Below are positions 30,623 to 39,996 of a DNA stretch of 64,000 nt, one piece after another. The DNA is from RFSX01 sp965230215 (GTDB taxonomy: Bacteria; Bacteroidota; Bacteroidia; Chitinophagales; Saprospiraceae). Both the position numbers and the translations under genes were made by a program. The stretch covers positions 62,001-126,000 of the forward strand of contig CBDDKN010000004.1 in assembly GCA_965230215.1 (NCBI GenBank). Reading direction: 5' to 3'. Below the pieces are notes generated by a model. It made no database searches. It worked only from the letters and a program-made list of their open reading frames with translations, and had not been told where the DNA came from. Position 1 is the stretch's first letter. The number at the start of each line of letters is the position of its first letter.

Positions 30623-32112
30623 TGGAAAGCATGGGCTTTATTGTCATAGGCGTGTACCTCGTATGCTTGGTTTATATCACCATCTACTGCTTATTTCAGT
30701 TTCATTTACTGATTCAATATTCAAGAGGTAGAAAGCAGGTCACCAATTCTGACAATACACGTCCCGAGCTTAATGGTGAATACCCATTCGTTACTATTCA
30801 GTTGCCCATATTCAATGAGTATTATGTTCTTGAACGCTTAATAGATAACATCGTCAAGCTAGACTATCCCAGAGATAGATTCGAAGTACATATCCTTGAT
30901 GACAGCACAGACGAGACGATTGAATTATCAAGAAGGAAAGCAGCGGAATATACCGAGCAAGGATACAATGTAGAGTTGATTACTCGTGAAAAGAGAACTG
31001 GATTTAAGGCGGGCGCTTTGCGCGATGGAATGGCTCATGCTAAGGGAGAGTTCATAGCTATTTTTGATGCTGACTTTTTGCCAGAACCATCATTTCTCAA
31101 AGATACTATACCCCATTTTCAGGATGAAAAGGTTGGTGTGGTTCAAACCCGTTGGGGCCATATAAATCAGAACTATTCTCTTATCACCGAATTACAAGCG
31201 TTTCAGTTGAACGTCCATTTCACAGTAGAGCAAAAAGGAAGGGAGTCAGGAGCTTTATTCCTTCAATTTAATGGCACAGCTGGTGTTTGGAGAAGATCTA
31301 CCATTGATGATGCTGGTGGCTGGGAGGCAGATACTTTGACGGAGGACCTGGATCTGAGTTACAGGGCTCAGCTCAAAAACTGGAAGATTGTATATCTAGA
31401 GAATATAAAATCTCCAGCGGAGTTACCTTCTGAGATGTTGGGTTTGAAATCACAGCAATACAGATGGATGAAGGGTGGGGCAGAGACAGCTCGGAAGTTG
31501 CTTCCTAAAGTTTGGAGAAGCAGTATTTCATTTAGGCAAAAGATTCATGCCTCAGTTCACCTTATGGCCAGTTCAGTATTTCTATTTGTTTTTGTGCTTG
31601 GCGTTTTCAGTGTTCCTCTTTTATTCTATTTAAATCCATTGGGAATAGATACCAGTATGATGGGTGTTTTTCTCATAAGTTTGATAGCCATTATTGCCGT
31701 GTACTACGTGGCCAATGTTGGTAAGGGTTGGGAGTCTGAGAACAAGTTAAAGGCCACAGGAAAGTTTATTCTTATATTTCCAGCGTTTCTTGCTTTGTCT
31801 ATGGGTTTGTCACTTCATAACTCGATTGCTGTATTGCAAGGATATATTGGACGGAAATCTGCGTTCATCAGGACACCCAAATTCAATATCAAAACAATAT
31901 CTGACAGGGTTAAGCCTTCCAAGTACCGCAGTAACAAGATTTCTTTGCTCACACTTATCGAAGGTATATTGGCGCTTTATTTCTTGGGAGCCGTGATTTA
32001 TGGATTCTCATATGGAGACAGATCATTGATAATATTTCACCTGCTTTTGTTTTTTGGATATGCTTCCATATTTTACTACTCAATCAAACATCTGAGTTAT
32101 CAGCCTGCCTGA
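30622..32112 (+). CDS. Membrane family 2 glycosyltransferase, cellulose-synthase-like
   Basis: This 496-residue protein has an N-terminal transmembrane helix, a cytoplasmic GT2 domain, and four or five C-terminal helices. The processive GT motifs are present: DDST near residue 93, FDAD near 150, TED near 240 and QQYRW near 278. It therefore probably transfers sugars repeatedly or to a lipid carrier, as in CESA/GtrB-like or ceramide glucosyltransferase-like enzymes; the sugar is unknown. It overlaps the previous gene by one base (TAATG), which indicates coupled translation in an operon for a surface glycan or glycolipid. Confidence 0.9.
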   Translation: MESMGFIVIGVYLVCLVYITIYCLFQFHLLIQYSRGRKQVTNSDNTRPELNGEYPFVTIQLPIFNEYYVLERLIDNIVKLDYPRDRFEVHILDDSTDETIELSRRKAAEYTEQGYNVELITREKRTGFKAGALRDGMAHAKGEFIAIFDADFLPEPSFLKDTIPHFQDEKVGVVQTRWGHINQNYSLITELQAFQLNVHFTVEQKGRESGALFLQFNGTAGVWRRSTIDDAGGWEADTLTEDLDLSYRAQLKNWKIVYLENIKSPAELPSEMLGLKSQQYRWMKGGAETARKLLPKVWRSSISFRQKIHASVHLMASSVFLFVFVLGVFSVPLLFYLNPLGIDTSMMGVFLISLIAIIAVYYVANVGKGWESENKLKATGKFILIFPAFLALSMGLSLHNSIAVLQGYIGRKSAFIRTPKFNIKTISDRVKPSKYRSNKISLLTLIEGILALYFLGAVIYGFSYGDRSLIIFHLLLFFGYASIFYYSIKHLSYQPA

Positions 32113-32170
32113 TAAAATATCATCATCATTAATTTTCATTTTTGCTTTTGCAGTTTGTTTTCTTGCCTTC

Positions 32171-33415
32171 GTGCCTGCTCAGGAACAGTTTTTCATAATC
32201 CTTAGTGGCTTTACCATTGCATTTGGAGCTTATTGGATTTTGCTACAACGATCTAAGCGCGAACTATTCAATTGGCGAGGGTTAATTCTATTAGGGGTAC
32301 TGATAAGGTTGATTGTGCTGGTCACATGGCCTCAATTGTCAGAAGATATATATCGCTTCATATGGGATGGGCGTCTGTGGCATAGCGGTATACATCCATT
32401 AGATTCTACGCCTCAAGAGCTTATGGTGAATTCTTTGAGTGTTGAATGGGAGAGCTTGTTTGAAAACTTAAATTCCAAAACTTATCATACGATCTATCCA
32501 CCCCTTGCGCAATTGATGTTTTATACAGCTGGGCTATTTTCAGAAATCTATCACAGCATACTATTCATAAAGCTTTGTGTATTCTTAGGTGATATCGGCA
32601 TATTTGTTTACGGTATGCGCCTTTTGGATGTCATGTCCATAGATAGAAAGAATATCCTTATTTATTTTTTAAACCCGCTGGTAATAATCGAGGGTATGGG
32701 AAACGCACATTTTGAGAGCATATATGTAGCCCTATGTTTAATGGCGGTATATTATCTGAAGCGCGGTAATTTCTTTTCTTCGTCGTTCTTGTATGCGCAG
32801 GCTATTCTTGTCAAACTGTTGCCCCTTATGTTTGCGCCAATTCTGTTGGTATATATATCAAAGCTCCGAAGGCGGATTATCTATTTATTGATCAGTGGAC
32901 TTATTGTATTACTTGCTTTCGTCTTGTTTTTCGTTGACGCAGATCTGGTTCATTTTTTTGAAAGTGTTGATTTGTATTTTCAAAAATTTGAATTCAATGC
33001 CAGTATTTATTTTGTGGTTCGCGCCATTGGTCAATGGCTGACTGGATACAATCAGATATGGATAATTGGACCCTTGTTGTCCATTGCAGGCGTGGCATTG
33101 ATGATCAGATACTTATTAAAGGCTAGTAAACCATTGAAAATAGGAGACGTGTTGGATCTCATGTATCTGTTCTTTATAATCTATCTCCTGTTAGCAACGA
33201 CGGTACATCCCTGGTATTTGATATTACCATTGGCATTTAGTGTATTCAAGCCCAGATTATACATAATCGTGTGGTCGTTTACGGTTGTCTTTTCTTACTA
33301 TTTATATCAATCATATGATTATCCGGGCTATCATTTGTTCGTAGCCTGTGAATACCTTTTGGTGGGGCTTGCATATTATCTGGAGAAGAAAGGAAAGTTG
33401 AGAATGGGATATTAA
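32171..33415 (+). CDS. GT-C type membrane glycosyltransferase (mannosyltransferase-like)
   Basis: The protein has at least 414 residues and about 10 membrane helices. The luminal loop PQLSEDIYRFIWDGRLWHSG with following HPL and YPPLAQLMF is typical of polyprenyl-phosphate-sugar-dependent GT-C enzymes (GT87/PIG-M-like mannosyltransferases), which act on the outer face of the inner membrane. The start is uncertain. GTG at 32171 is the first common start codon, but the frame is open back to a TGA at 32093-32095 and encodes a hydrophobic stretch (SSSLIFIFAFAVCFLAFV) that looks like a real first helix, so a rarer start such as CTG 32105 or ATT 32132 may be used. It is the last gene of the operon, followed by a terminator. 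Confidence 0.82.
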   Translation: MPAQEQFFIILSGFTIAFGAYWILLQRSKRELFNWRGLILLGVLIRLIVLVTWPQLSEDIYRFIWDGRLWHSGIHPLDSTPQELMVNSLSVEWESLFENLNSKTYHTIYPPLAQLMFYTAGLFSEIYHSILFIKLCVFLGDIGIFVYGMRLLDVMSIDRKNILIYFLNPLVIIEGMGNAHFESIYVALCLMAVYYLKRGNFFSSSFLYAQAILVKLLPLMFAPILLVYISKLRRRIIYLLISGLIVLLAFVLFFVDADLVHFFESVDLYFQKFEFNASIYFVVRAIGQWLTGYNQIWIIGPLLSIAGVALMIRYLLKASKPLKIGDVLDLMYLFFIIYLLLATTVHPWYLILPLAFSVFKPRLYIIVWSFTVVFSYYLYQSYDYPGYHLFVACEYLLVGLAYYLEKKGKLRMGY

Positions 33416-33416
33416 A

Positions 33417-33455
33417 AAACCCCAAATCCAGAAGATTCGGGGTTTAATATTTTTT
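33417..33455 (+). terminator. Bidirectional terminator between GT operon and gldN
   Basis: The stem AAACCCC-AATC (33417-33428) pairs with GATT-GGGGTTT (33434-33445), with one internal mismatch, and is flanked by an A-run on the left and T-run on the right. It can therefore end both the plus-strand glycosyltransferase operon and the minus-strand gldKLMN operon. Confidence 0.85.
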
Positions 33456-33472
33456 CGAGCAGTATTAAGAAA

Positions 33473-34339
33473 TTAATACTCCCATAGATCATGTTCGAAG
33501 TTGAAAAGTTCAGCTTTGATCTTTTCTGATTCCATCAATCTGTCAATACCTTCTCTTTCGTAACCGTAGTACATATCTTCGATACGAAGGTCCAGCATGT
33601 TAGATCGTTTCATGATATAGCTGGCAAAATATCTTTGCTCAAACATATCATACCATGATAGTGGAGAAATCTCGTTATAATCGCTTTCAACGCGAATTCT
33701 AGCGAAATGCTCTCTTGCTTCAGGGTAATAGATCCAGAAAAGAGGAAGTGAATACTTAAGTTCTCCTGTAGTTGGATCATAATTGTCCAAAATAGGGGAG
33801 ATACCTAGGATTCTAGACTTCATAACAGACAACTCTTTGTCGAAGTACCATACTTCTTTTACTCTGAATTGTTTGATATCATTCCAGTTTACATCGTTTC
33901 TAACAACTGTAACTTTTTCCTCATACGTGTCGTAGTCAAAAACCGTAGTTGTATCGATACGATATAATGTTTTTTCAATTTCCTCAATTGTCATTGGTTC
34001 ACGGAAAAACTCATCCTTAAAAACAGCGATATCACCGTTTTCAGCCAAATCTTTAAGAATATTAAAGAATGGTTTGTGTGGACTTCTGAACGGTATGTTC
34101 ATTTTCTCACGAACATCAATGATTCTCCAAAGCTTTCTTTCCCAGACAGCATCGGCTTCTCTTACATGATCGTATTCGATCACTGGAGACTCTTCAATCA
34201 GATTTCGTTTAACGACACCATCGATATAGATATCTTCAAGCGGCGTACCCGACTCGGTGATGATTGTAGTATCATCCTGAGCTGTAAGTCCGAAGCTTAA
34301 GCCAAGAATGAAGAGAAAAAACAAATTTCTTAATGACAT
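33473..34339 (-). CDS. gldN: Type IX secretion/gliding protein GldN (PorN)
   Basis: This 288-residue periplasmic protein has a signal peptide ending near LTAQ. The body matches the GldN/PorN family: VWERKLWRIIDVREKMN, then WNDIKQFRVKEVWYFDKELS, and PLFWIYYPEAREHFAR. GldN binds the lipoprotein GldK to form a ring of the T9SS trans-envelope complex, which couples to the GldLM motor. It starts at an ATG, is the last gene of gldK-L-M-N, lies 20 bases after gldM, and is followed by a bidirectional terminator. Confidence 0.95.
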   Translation of the reverse strand: MSLRNLFFLFILGLSFGLTAQDDTTIITESGTPLEDIYIDGVVKRNLIEESPVIEYDHVREADAVWERKLWRIIDVREKMNIPFRSPHKPFFNILKDLAENGDIAVFKDEFFREPMTIEEIEKTLYRIDTTTVFDYDTYEEKVTVVRNDVNWNDIKQFRVKEVWYFDKELSVMKSRILGISPILDNYDPTTGELKYSLPLFWIYYPEAREHFARIRVESDYNEISPLSWYDMFEQRYFASYIMKRSNMLDLRIEDMYYGYEREGIDRLMESEKIKAELFNFEHDLWEY

Positions 34340-34359
34340 GATCTAATTCGGTTTATTTT

Positions 34360-35946
34360 TTAATTGATGTTAAATACCATGGTCCCAATATCCCTTGGTG
34401 CAGGGTCTCCCGGACAACGGCATTTGATGTTTTCAAAGAAGAATTTGTCGGTAGGTTTAGCTTTTTTAACCATATTAACGGCCTCACCGCTATATCTACC
34501 ACCTCTGTTGTCAACGACCTGTGGATCCTGTCTTTTCGGTACACGTACCAATCTGAATCCTACGATATCACATTTAGCATCGAAATCGAAGTTTTCAAGT
34601 ACAGGGAATACACCAGGCTGAATTTTAAATTCACCAGATCCCATGGCACCACCTCTACTCTTAGATAGTTTCGGTACTGGATCCGGAATTCTTTTTACTC
34701 TAAACACTTTTGAATCGTTCAAGCCAGGAGCTGATACGTTGATGTTAGCAAACTCACCTTTTTTGGTAGGTCTTTTCACGTTAACAGTATAGCCTCCATT
34801 ACCATCTTTCTTGATAGAACCTTCTCCGGCTCCACTCATAGATACATTGATCTGGTTTGAAGGTACACCGGCAGCAGAAACCTCAACTGGGTTGTCTACA
34901 CCAATGTAGAATACGTTCATCTTTGAAGCAGATACAGTTACTGAACGCTCACCAACTTCATATTCAAAATCCTTTCTGAAAGAATCGGTTTCTCCCGTTA
35001 CTGGGTTCGTTAACGTTGCTGTAGCCGTATATCTTCTAACTCCGTTCTTGGTAGCGGTTTCAACGAAAGGTGCTTTACCTTCGCTGTCCAAAGGAATGCT
35101 TCTCCCGTTAACTGCAATAGTAATTCCTGTTTTGGAGTCACCACCAGCTGCAGCTGAAAGGAATAAATCTGCTTTATACTGCTCACCTTTAATAATGTAA
35201 GACTTTTCAGGAGCTGATACGATTTGATACTTATCAAAAGTAAGGTCAGCTGTTGTACCTACTTTACCAGCAAGGTAGTTCAATGCTGCAGACTCTGTAG
35301 ATTTTACATCATTGATATACTTACTGAAAATAGGAATCACAGCTTGAAGAGGCATGTGGTCAAAGTTCATGTGAGACCAGCTCTTCTTCTTTTTCTTTTG
35401 CCAAGTTTCGTCATCAAGCTGTACCGAGACTTCTCTTGAGAAAGCTGATCTATCTTCTTCATCAACGAATTCCATGATTTCGTCTCTGTAAGATAGTAGC
35501 TTAGCCTTAACTTCTTCACCAACACCTGGTGTTCCATCAGACTTGGTTACAAGAGTTCTCGTAGTAATATCGTAATCTTTGGCCGCTTTCAATTCATCAG
35601 TGAATGTACCTGGGTTCTCTCTGTCTTCGAGGTAACCACCAGTTTCTTCAATCATGCCATCAACGATAGCTTGAAGATACTTAGATAGTTCTTCTGATTT
35701 TTCGCGAATAGGGTCTACACGCTCAGCGTAAGTAGCCAATGATTCTTTCTTTTTTGCGCCATCTTTAATGGCAGTTGGAAGCGTAGCGTTTGCTTCGTCC
35801 AACGATTTATTTGATTTCACTAGACCTTTGTCAACCAATTTGAAAGCGTTGAATACCTCCGCAGAGACGTTCAATGCCAACAGTGCGGTCAACACCAAGT
35901 ACATGATGTTGATCATCAGCTGACGGGGTTCCTTAGGAATAGACAT
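34360..35946 (-). CDS. gldM: Type IX secretion/gliding motor protein GldM (PorM)
   Basis: This 528-residue protein starts with a short cytoplasmic tail and one transmembrane helix (RQLMINIMYLVLTALLALNV, residues about 8-27), followed by a large periplasmic part made of a coiled-coil-rich D1 and Ig-like domains D2-D4. The KGLVKSNKSLDEANATL region and the ending DIGTMVFNIN fit the family. GldM forms, with GldL, the proton-driven rotary motor that powers T9SS secretion and gliding. It lies 43 bases after gldL and starts at an ATG. Confidence 0.95.
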   Translation of the reverse strand: MSIPKEPRQLMINIMYLVLTALLALNVSAEVFNAFKLVDKGLVKSNKSLDEANATLPTAIKDGAKKKESLATYAERVDPIREKSEELSKYLQAIVDGMIEETGGYLEDRENPGTFTDELKAAKDYDITTRTLVTKSDGTPGVGEEVKAKLLSYRDEIMEFVDEEDRSAFSREVSVQLDDETWQKKKKKSWSHMNFDHMPLQAVIPIFSKYINDVKSTESAALNYLAGKVGTTADLTFDKYQIVSAPEKSYIIKGEQYKADLFLSAAAGGDSKTGITIAVNGRSIPLDSEGKAPFVETATKNGVRRYTATATLTNPVTGETDSFRKDFEYEVGERSVTVSASKMNVFYIGVDNPVEVSAAGVPSNQINVSMSGAGEGSIKKDGNGGYTVNVKRPTKKGEFANINVSAPGLNDSKVFRVKRIPDPVPKLSKSRGGAMGSGEFKIQPGVFPVLENFDFDAKCDIVGFRLVRVPKRQDPQVVDNRGGRYSGEAVNMVKKAKPTDKFFFENIKCRCPGDPAPRDIGTMVFNIN

Positions 35947-35989
35947 ATCTTAACTTTTTAAGGGTTAAATAATAAAGAATTGGAAACTC

Positions 35990-36574
35990 TTATTCTATTC
36001 CTTTCTTGAATGCACCTAGAACGTTTCCGTACACAGAGTTCAATGATGTAAGGTTTCTGTTAAGAGAGCTGATCTGCTCTTTATACATTCTTGTATCTTC
36101 AACAGTTTCACTTAATACACCCATTGCATCGTTCATCTTGGTGTAGAAATTATTCATTGTTTCCATCTGAGCTTGAGTTTCAGAGAAGTCAACTTCCTGT
36201 AGCGCTTTAAGGCTACCTAAGCTTTTAGACATTCCTTGAAGTTCATCAAGCATACCACCCAAACGGCCTTCAACAGCATCAGCATCAAGAGGTCTCATTG
36301 GTTTTGATGTCGGACCAGCAGAAAGAGGTGTTAGATTTGCATTATAGTTATCCAATCCTGGATATAGTTTTTCCCAGTAGTAGTCTTTTTCTGGAGGAAG
36401 CACACCTAGCATGAAGAATAGGAAAGCTTCAGTACATAGACCCGCAGTAATCATAATATTACCTAGTGGGTGAGAAAGAATTTTGAAGAGTGCACCCAAC
36501 ATTACAACTGCCGCACCAACTCCGATAATCAGGTTCTTGAGGTATTTAAATCCTTTTGATTTGTGAAAAGCCAT
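35990..36574 (-). CDS. gldL: Type IX secretion/gliding motor protein GldL (PorL)
   Basis: This 194-residue inner-membrane protein has two transmembrane helices (YLKNLIIGVGAAVVMLGALF, about residues 11-30, and NIMITAGLCTEAFLFFMLGV, about 39-58) and a cytoplasmic domain. The family sequences GALFKILSHP and TEAFLFFMLGVLPP are present, including the membrane glutamate thought to take part in proton translocation. It pairs with GldM as the T9SS motor, and lies between gldK and gldM in the conserved order. Confidence 0.95.
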   Translation of the reverse strand: MAFHKSKGFKYLKNLIIGVGAAVVMLGALFKILSHPLGNIMITAGLCTEAFLFFMLGVLPPEKDYYWEKLYPGLDNYNANLTPLSAGPTSKPMRPLDADAVEGRLGGMLDELQGMSKSLGSLKALQEVDFSETQAQMETMNNFYTKMNDAMGVLSETVEDTRMYKEQISSLNRNLTSLNSVYGNVLGAFKKGIE

Positions 36575-36642
36575 TAGTAAGAATTTTTGTTAGTTAAATA
36601 ACTGATTAATAAATAGATTAAATATTGTATTTGTATTGCCGA

Positions 36643-37881
36643 TTAGAAATCGTTGATAGACCTTCCTAGGAAAGTAAGGGCACATCTGAATCCAATGTAA
36701 GATTTAGAAGTATCCTGATATTCCCAGTTTCTAGTGCCTGTCTGGCAGTAGTAGGAAATATCTTTCCAAGATCCACCTCTGATAACTTTTCTTTTGTAAG
36801 CTTCAGGATCGCTGTCTTTAGCATCGTACTTCATGTCAGGATTCAAATCATGAACATGAGAGTATGCATTTGGATGATATTGCGTTTCGGTCCACTCAGA
36901 TACGTTTCCTGACATATTATAAAGACCATAGTCATTAGGGAAATACGCATCAGCCTTTACAGTGTAGAAACCACCATCCTCTGGATAATTACCTCTACCA
37001 GGCTTAAAGTTGGCCAATAGACAGCCTTTTGCATTTCTTATATAGTAACCACCCCAAGGATATGGAGCGATGTCTCTTCCACCACGAGCTGCCCATTCCC
37101 ATTCAGTCTCTGTAGGCAGTCTGAATTCTTCCGTATTAGGCTCATCCTCACCTTTGAAAGTATCCCATAGTTTGGTTCTCCAGTGGCAGAATGCCTTTGC
37201 TTGCTTCCAGTTTACGCCTACTACAGGGTAATCATCGAAAGCAGGGTGCCAGAAGTAATTTCTTGTAAACGGCTCATTATAAGAGTAAGCGAAATCTCTG
37301 ATCCATACCAATGTATCAGGATATACTTTTACTGTTTCTTCATTCAATAGGCTTGAACGGATAACATCTGGATTGTGCGCTGCTTTCTGCCAGTCAATCC
37401 ATTTGTATGTGTATTCAAGTTGTTTGGTGTCCAATGCTCTTTCGAAAGGACTTAATTTATTATCTCCGGCATAGAACATTTCATCCAAATCCTCAGATGT
37501 ATAGTCCAATTCCAGTTCCCAATCAATCATTGTATTTCCATACAGATCCTCAAGAACATCATCGCCCATAATCATGTGAGCTATTGAGTCTCTTACCCAA
37601 TACACAAATTGTCTGTATTCGTTATTGGTGATCTCAGTATCATCCATAAAGAAACCAGAAACTGAAACAGCTTTTGGTCTTTGAATGAAAGTATGAAAGA
37701 TATCTTGGTCTGATTGTCCAATTGTGAGTGTTCCTGATGGGACGTAGACCATTCCGAAGGGATTTAGACCGTTCCATGTAGGTCTGTCTTGTACTCCGAT
37801 TAGTTGTCCTGAATCATCTCTTCCGCACGAGCTCAATAGTAATACCATCAAGCAGAATGAAAACAGCGCTTTACTTTTCAT
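36643..37881 (-). CDS. gldK: Type IX secretion/gliding lipoprotein GldK (PorK)
   Basis: This 412-residue outer-membrane lipoprotein begins MKSKALFSFCLMVLLLSSCG with lipobox LSSC, and its body is an FGE-sulfatase (formylglycine-generating enzyme-like) fold: PSGTLTIGQS, DDTEITNNEYRQFVYW, PVVGVNWKQAKAFCHWR, LPTETEWEWAARGG and NMSGNVSEW, ending in IRGGSW and GFRCA. With GldN it forms the periplasmic ring below the outer membrane. The ATG at 37881 is preferred to an in-frame TTG at 37902 that would only add seven residues ahead of the signal. It is first of gldKLMN. Confidence 0.95.
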   Translation of the reverse strand: MKSKALFSFCLMVLLLSSCGRDDSGQLIGVQDRPTWNGLNPFGMVYVPSGTLTIGQSDQDIFHTFIQRPKAVSVSGFFMDDTEITNNEYRQFVYWVRDSIAHMIMGDDVLEDLYGNTMIDWELELDYTSEDLDEMFYAGDNKLSPFERALDTKQLEYTYKWIDWQKAAHNPDVIRSSLLNEETVKVYPDTLVWIRDFAYSYNEPFTRNYFWHPAFDDYPVVGVNWKQAKAFCHWRTKLWDTFKGEDEPNTEEFRLPTETEWEWAARGGRDIAPYPWGGYYIRNAKGCLLANFKPGRGNYPEDGGFYTVKADAYFPNDYGLYNMSGNVSEWTETQYHPNAYSHVHDLNPDMKYDAKDSDPEAYKRKVIRGGSWKDISYYCQTGTRNWEYQDTSKSYIGFRCALTFLGRSINDF

Positions 37882-37934
37882 GTTTATTAACTGATTTTGC
37901 AATTCAAATTGTTTCGCCTCTTAAATATGGGCTG

Positions 37935-37964
37935 TAAAAATAAACTTTGTTGTCTATTTTCAAA
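37935..37964 (-). promoter_or_regulatory. Predicted promoter of gldKLMN
   Basis: On the minus strand, TTTG (37964-37961), 18 bases, then TATTTTTA (37942-37935) resembles the Bacteroidota promoter with one mismatch in the last -7 base. It lies about 54 bases before the gldK ATG. The 258-bp gap between porP and gldK also has a perfect palindrome TTAACGTTAA at 38021-38030. Confidence 0.45.
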
Positions 37965-38139
37965 AAAAATCGCATCCTTATAAATATTGCCTGTCTCCCA
38001 CCTATTAAGCAGGAATTATTTTAACGTTAAGGATTGCAAATCTATTTTATTAACAGCACAATTTTTTTAAAAATATTTCTTGTCGTCAAATGAACGCCAA
38101 ATTAAATAAGAATCATTGGTCAATCCAAGAAATAATAAG

Positions 38140-39111
38140 CTACAAATTGCGAGGATTGTAGATTATTTCTGGTGGAAGACCAATTCCGATTAATTTATTC
38201 AAATTATAATTGATATTGATTTCATGAGAACCTTGTGAGAAATCTGATAGTTTGCTCAAGCCAACATCATAGCTGTAAGAAAGTGTATAATGCTCATTGA
38301 GTTTGATGCCTCCCAAAACGACCACAGAATCAAAGGTGTTTTCATTAAAACCCCTGACCGACATTCCTCCAAAAATATTGCCATTTTTGATTAATAGCGA
38401 TAGGTCTGACTGGGTTTGTTCAAATGTGGTTTTTATATATAAAGAAGCTTGCATCTTTAAGTCTCTGACAAAGAAAGGTATGGCCGTGTAAACGTCCATT
38501 TGTCTGGATTGTAAAAAATTTATTTCTCCGACATTCACTGCATTGCCAAATAAATCTCTCATAGAGATACCAAAATCAAAAAAATCATTGGCCGTGTAGA
38601 AAGAGACCATCCATCCTGGTCTGATGCCATTTTCAGTATTGATACCTAGAATGGGGTCTTGATGCGAGAAGCCTCCTGTGTATATTCCATCTGGTGTTAT
38701 GATACTTCTGCCATCAATACCTATCTGGCTAAAACCTATTGCTGCACCAAAAGACAGGATACCTCTAGAAAAGCTTTGCACCCGGTTGTATGACATTTTG
38801 AAATCTGTCATGGCGATCCCGGCAGCCTCATCTCTGGAAATACTGAAACCTACACCACCATTAAGCAGATAAACCGGCAAATGTGTATTGAGATAAAAGT
38901 GTACCGGCTTTCCTTCTATACCGCTCCATTGTGTGCGGTAATTGAAGTTGGCACTGACAGATCTGTCGAAACCAGCATAAGCAACATTGTGGCGATAGAT
39001 ATCAACCATATACAATGAATGCTGTGCTGTATTCTGAGCAAATACCACACTGCAGAATATTATCGCAAGAGCGGTAAAGATCAGTCTCAAGTATGTGATG
39101 TTTGGAATCAA
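38140..39111 (-). CDS. porP: PorP/SprF family type IX secretion outer-membrane protein
   Basis: This 323-residue beta-barrel protein has a signal peptide ending near VVFAQ. The motif AQHSLYMVDIYRHNVAYAGF, followed by FNYRTQWSGIEGKPVHFY, is the hallmark of PorP/SprF proteins, which assist export or surface anchoring of T9SS cargo such as SprB. The start codon is TTG: the upstream frame is closed by a TAG nine bases before it (39118-39120) and no ATG lies near the signal peptide (TTG 39090 is an alternative). It precedes gldK by 258 bases in the conserved porP-gldKLMN order. Confidence 0.9.
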   Translation of the reverse strand: MIPNITYLRLIFTALAIIFCSVVFAQNTAQHSLYMVDIYRHNVAYAGFDRSVSANFNYRTQWSGIEGKPVHFYLNTHLPVYLLNGGVGFSISRDEAAGIAMTDFKMSYNRVQSFSRGILSFGAAIGFSQIGIDGRSIITPDGIYTGGFSHQDPILGINTENGIRPGWMVSFYTANDFFDFGISMRDLFGNAVNVGEINFLQSRQMDVYTAIPFFVRDLKMQASLYIKTTFEQTQSDLSLLIKNGNIFGGMSVRGFNENTFDSVVVLGGIKLNEHYTLSYSYDVGLSKLSDFSQGSHEININYNLNKLIGIGLPPEIIYNPRNL

Positions 39112-39162
39112 GATCTTCTAATTTAAAAATTATATCGACAAGCTGCTTTTATCGCCAACAAC

Positions 39163-39927
39163 TTAATCCAATATTATGCGCAAATTGTCCTCCAGAGGAA
39201 GAACACCAGATGGCAATTTATGTTCCCAGTGGCTTACGGGACCCATCATATGACTTATATGTGTGATATAGGCTTTCTTAGGACCTATGCGTTCGATTTG
39301 TTCAATGGCCTCCGATAAAGAGAAATGTGAATAATGGGATGTTTCCCTCAATGCATTTATAATCAATACTTCAAGACCCTGAAGTTTGGCTACTTCCTGA
39401 TCTTTTATTTCACTTGCATCGGTTATATAGGCAAAGTCATTGAATCTGAAACCATATATGGGGAGCTTACCATGAATAATGCGAATAGGTGTTACCTCCA
39501 CATCTTCAAGTTGAAAACTTTCGGTTGGCAATTTATGAAGTTCCAATTGAGGAACGCCGGGATACTTGTTCTCTGCAAATGCATAATGAAACCTTTTCTT
39601 GATTTCCCCCAACACCCTGTCTTCAGCATATAATGGCAATGCTTTGCCCTGGATGAAATTCAATGCTCTTAATTCGTCCAATCCAATCACATGGTCATTG
39701 TGCTCATGGGTAAATAAGACATGATCCAGATGGTTAAGGCCGTTGTTAAGATATTGCATTCTGAAGTCAGGACCTACATCTACCTGGATAGCCACTTTAT
39801 CGGTGCGCACATAAATAGAACTTCGAAGACGCTTATCCCGAGGATCAACAGATGTACATGCAGGACAAGAACAACCAATTAATGGTATGCCTTGAGAAGT
39901 GCCCGATCCGAGTGCTAAGATTTCCAA
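39163..39927 (-). CDS. MBL-fold metal-dependent hydrolase (PhnP-like)
   Basis: This 254-residue cytoplasmic protein has a metallo-beta-lactamase fold. The zinc motif THEHNDH is near residues 73-79. An N-terminal GCSCPACTS cluster matches the extra zinc-binding cysteines seen in PhnP-type phosphodiesterases. Later metal ligands lie in ITDAS and the region HYSHFSLSEA; ITHISHMMGP is a further family feature. It probably cleaves a cyclic phosphate diester; the natural substrate is unknown. The start is TTG, since no ATG precedes the conserved MEILALGSGTSQGIP in frame. Confidence 0.85.
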   Translation of the reverse strand: MEILALGSGTSQGIPLIGCSCPACTSVDPRDKRLRSSIYVRTDKVAIQVDVGPDFRMQYLNNGLNHLDHVLFTHEHNDHVIGLDELRALNFIQGKALPLYAEDRVLGEIKKRFHYAFAENKYPGVPQLELHKLPTESFQLEDVEVTPIRIIHGKLPIYGFRFNDFAYITDASEIKDQEVAKLQGLEVLIINALRETSHYSHFSLSEAIEQIERIGPKKAYITHISHMMGPVSHWEHKLPSGVLPLEDNLRIILD

Positions 39928-39996
39928 GTCAAGATCATGTTTATGCCAAAGCTAACATCTCTTGAGCAATATTTGTTGGAAGCAGTGGTATGATGT

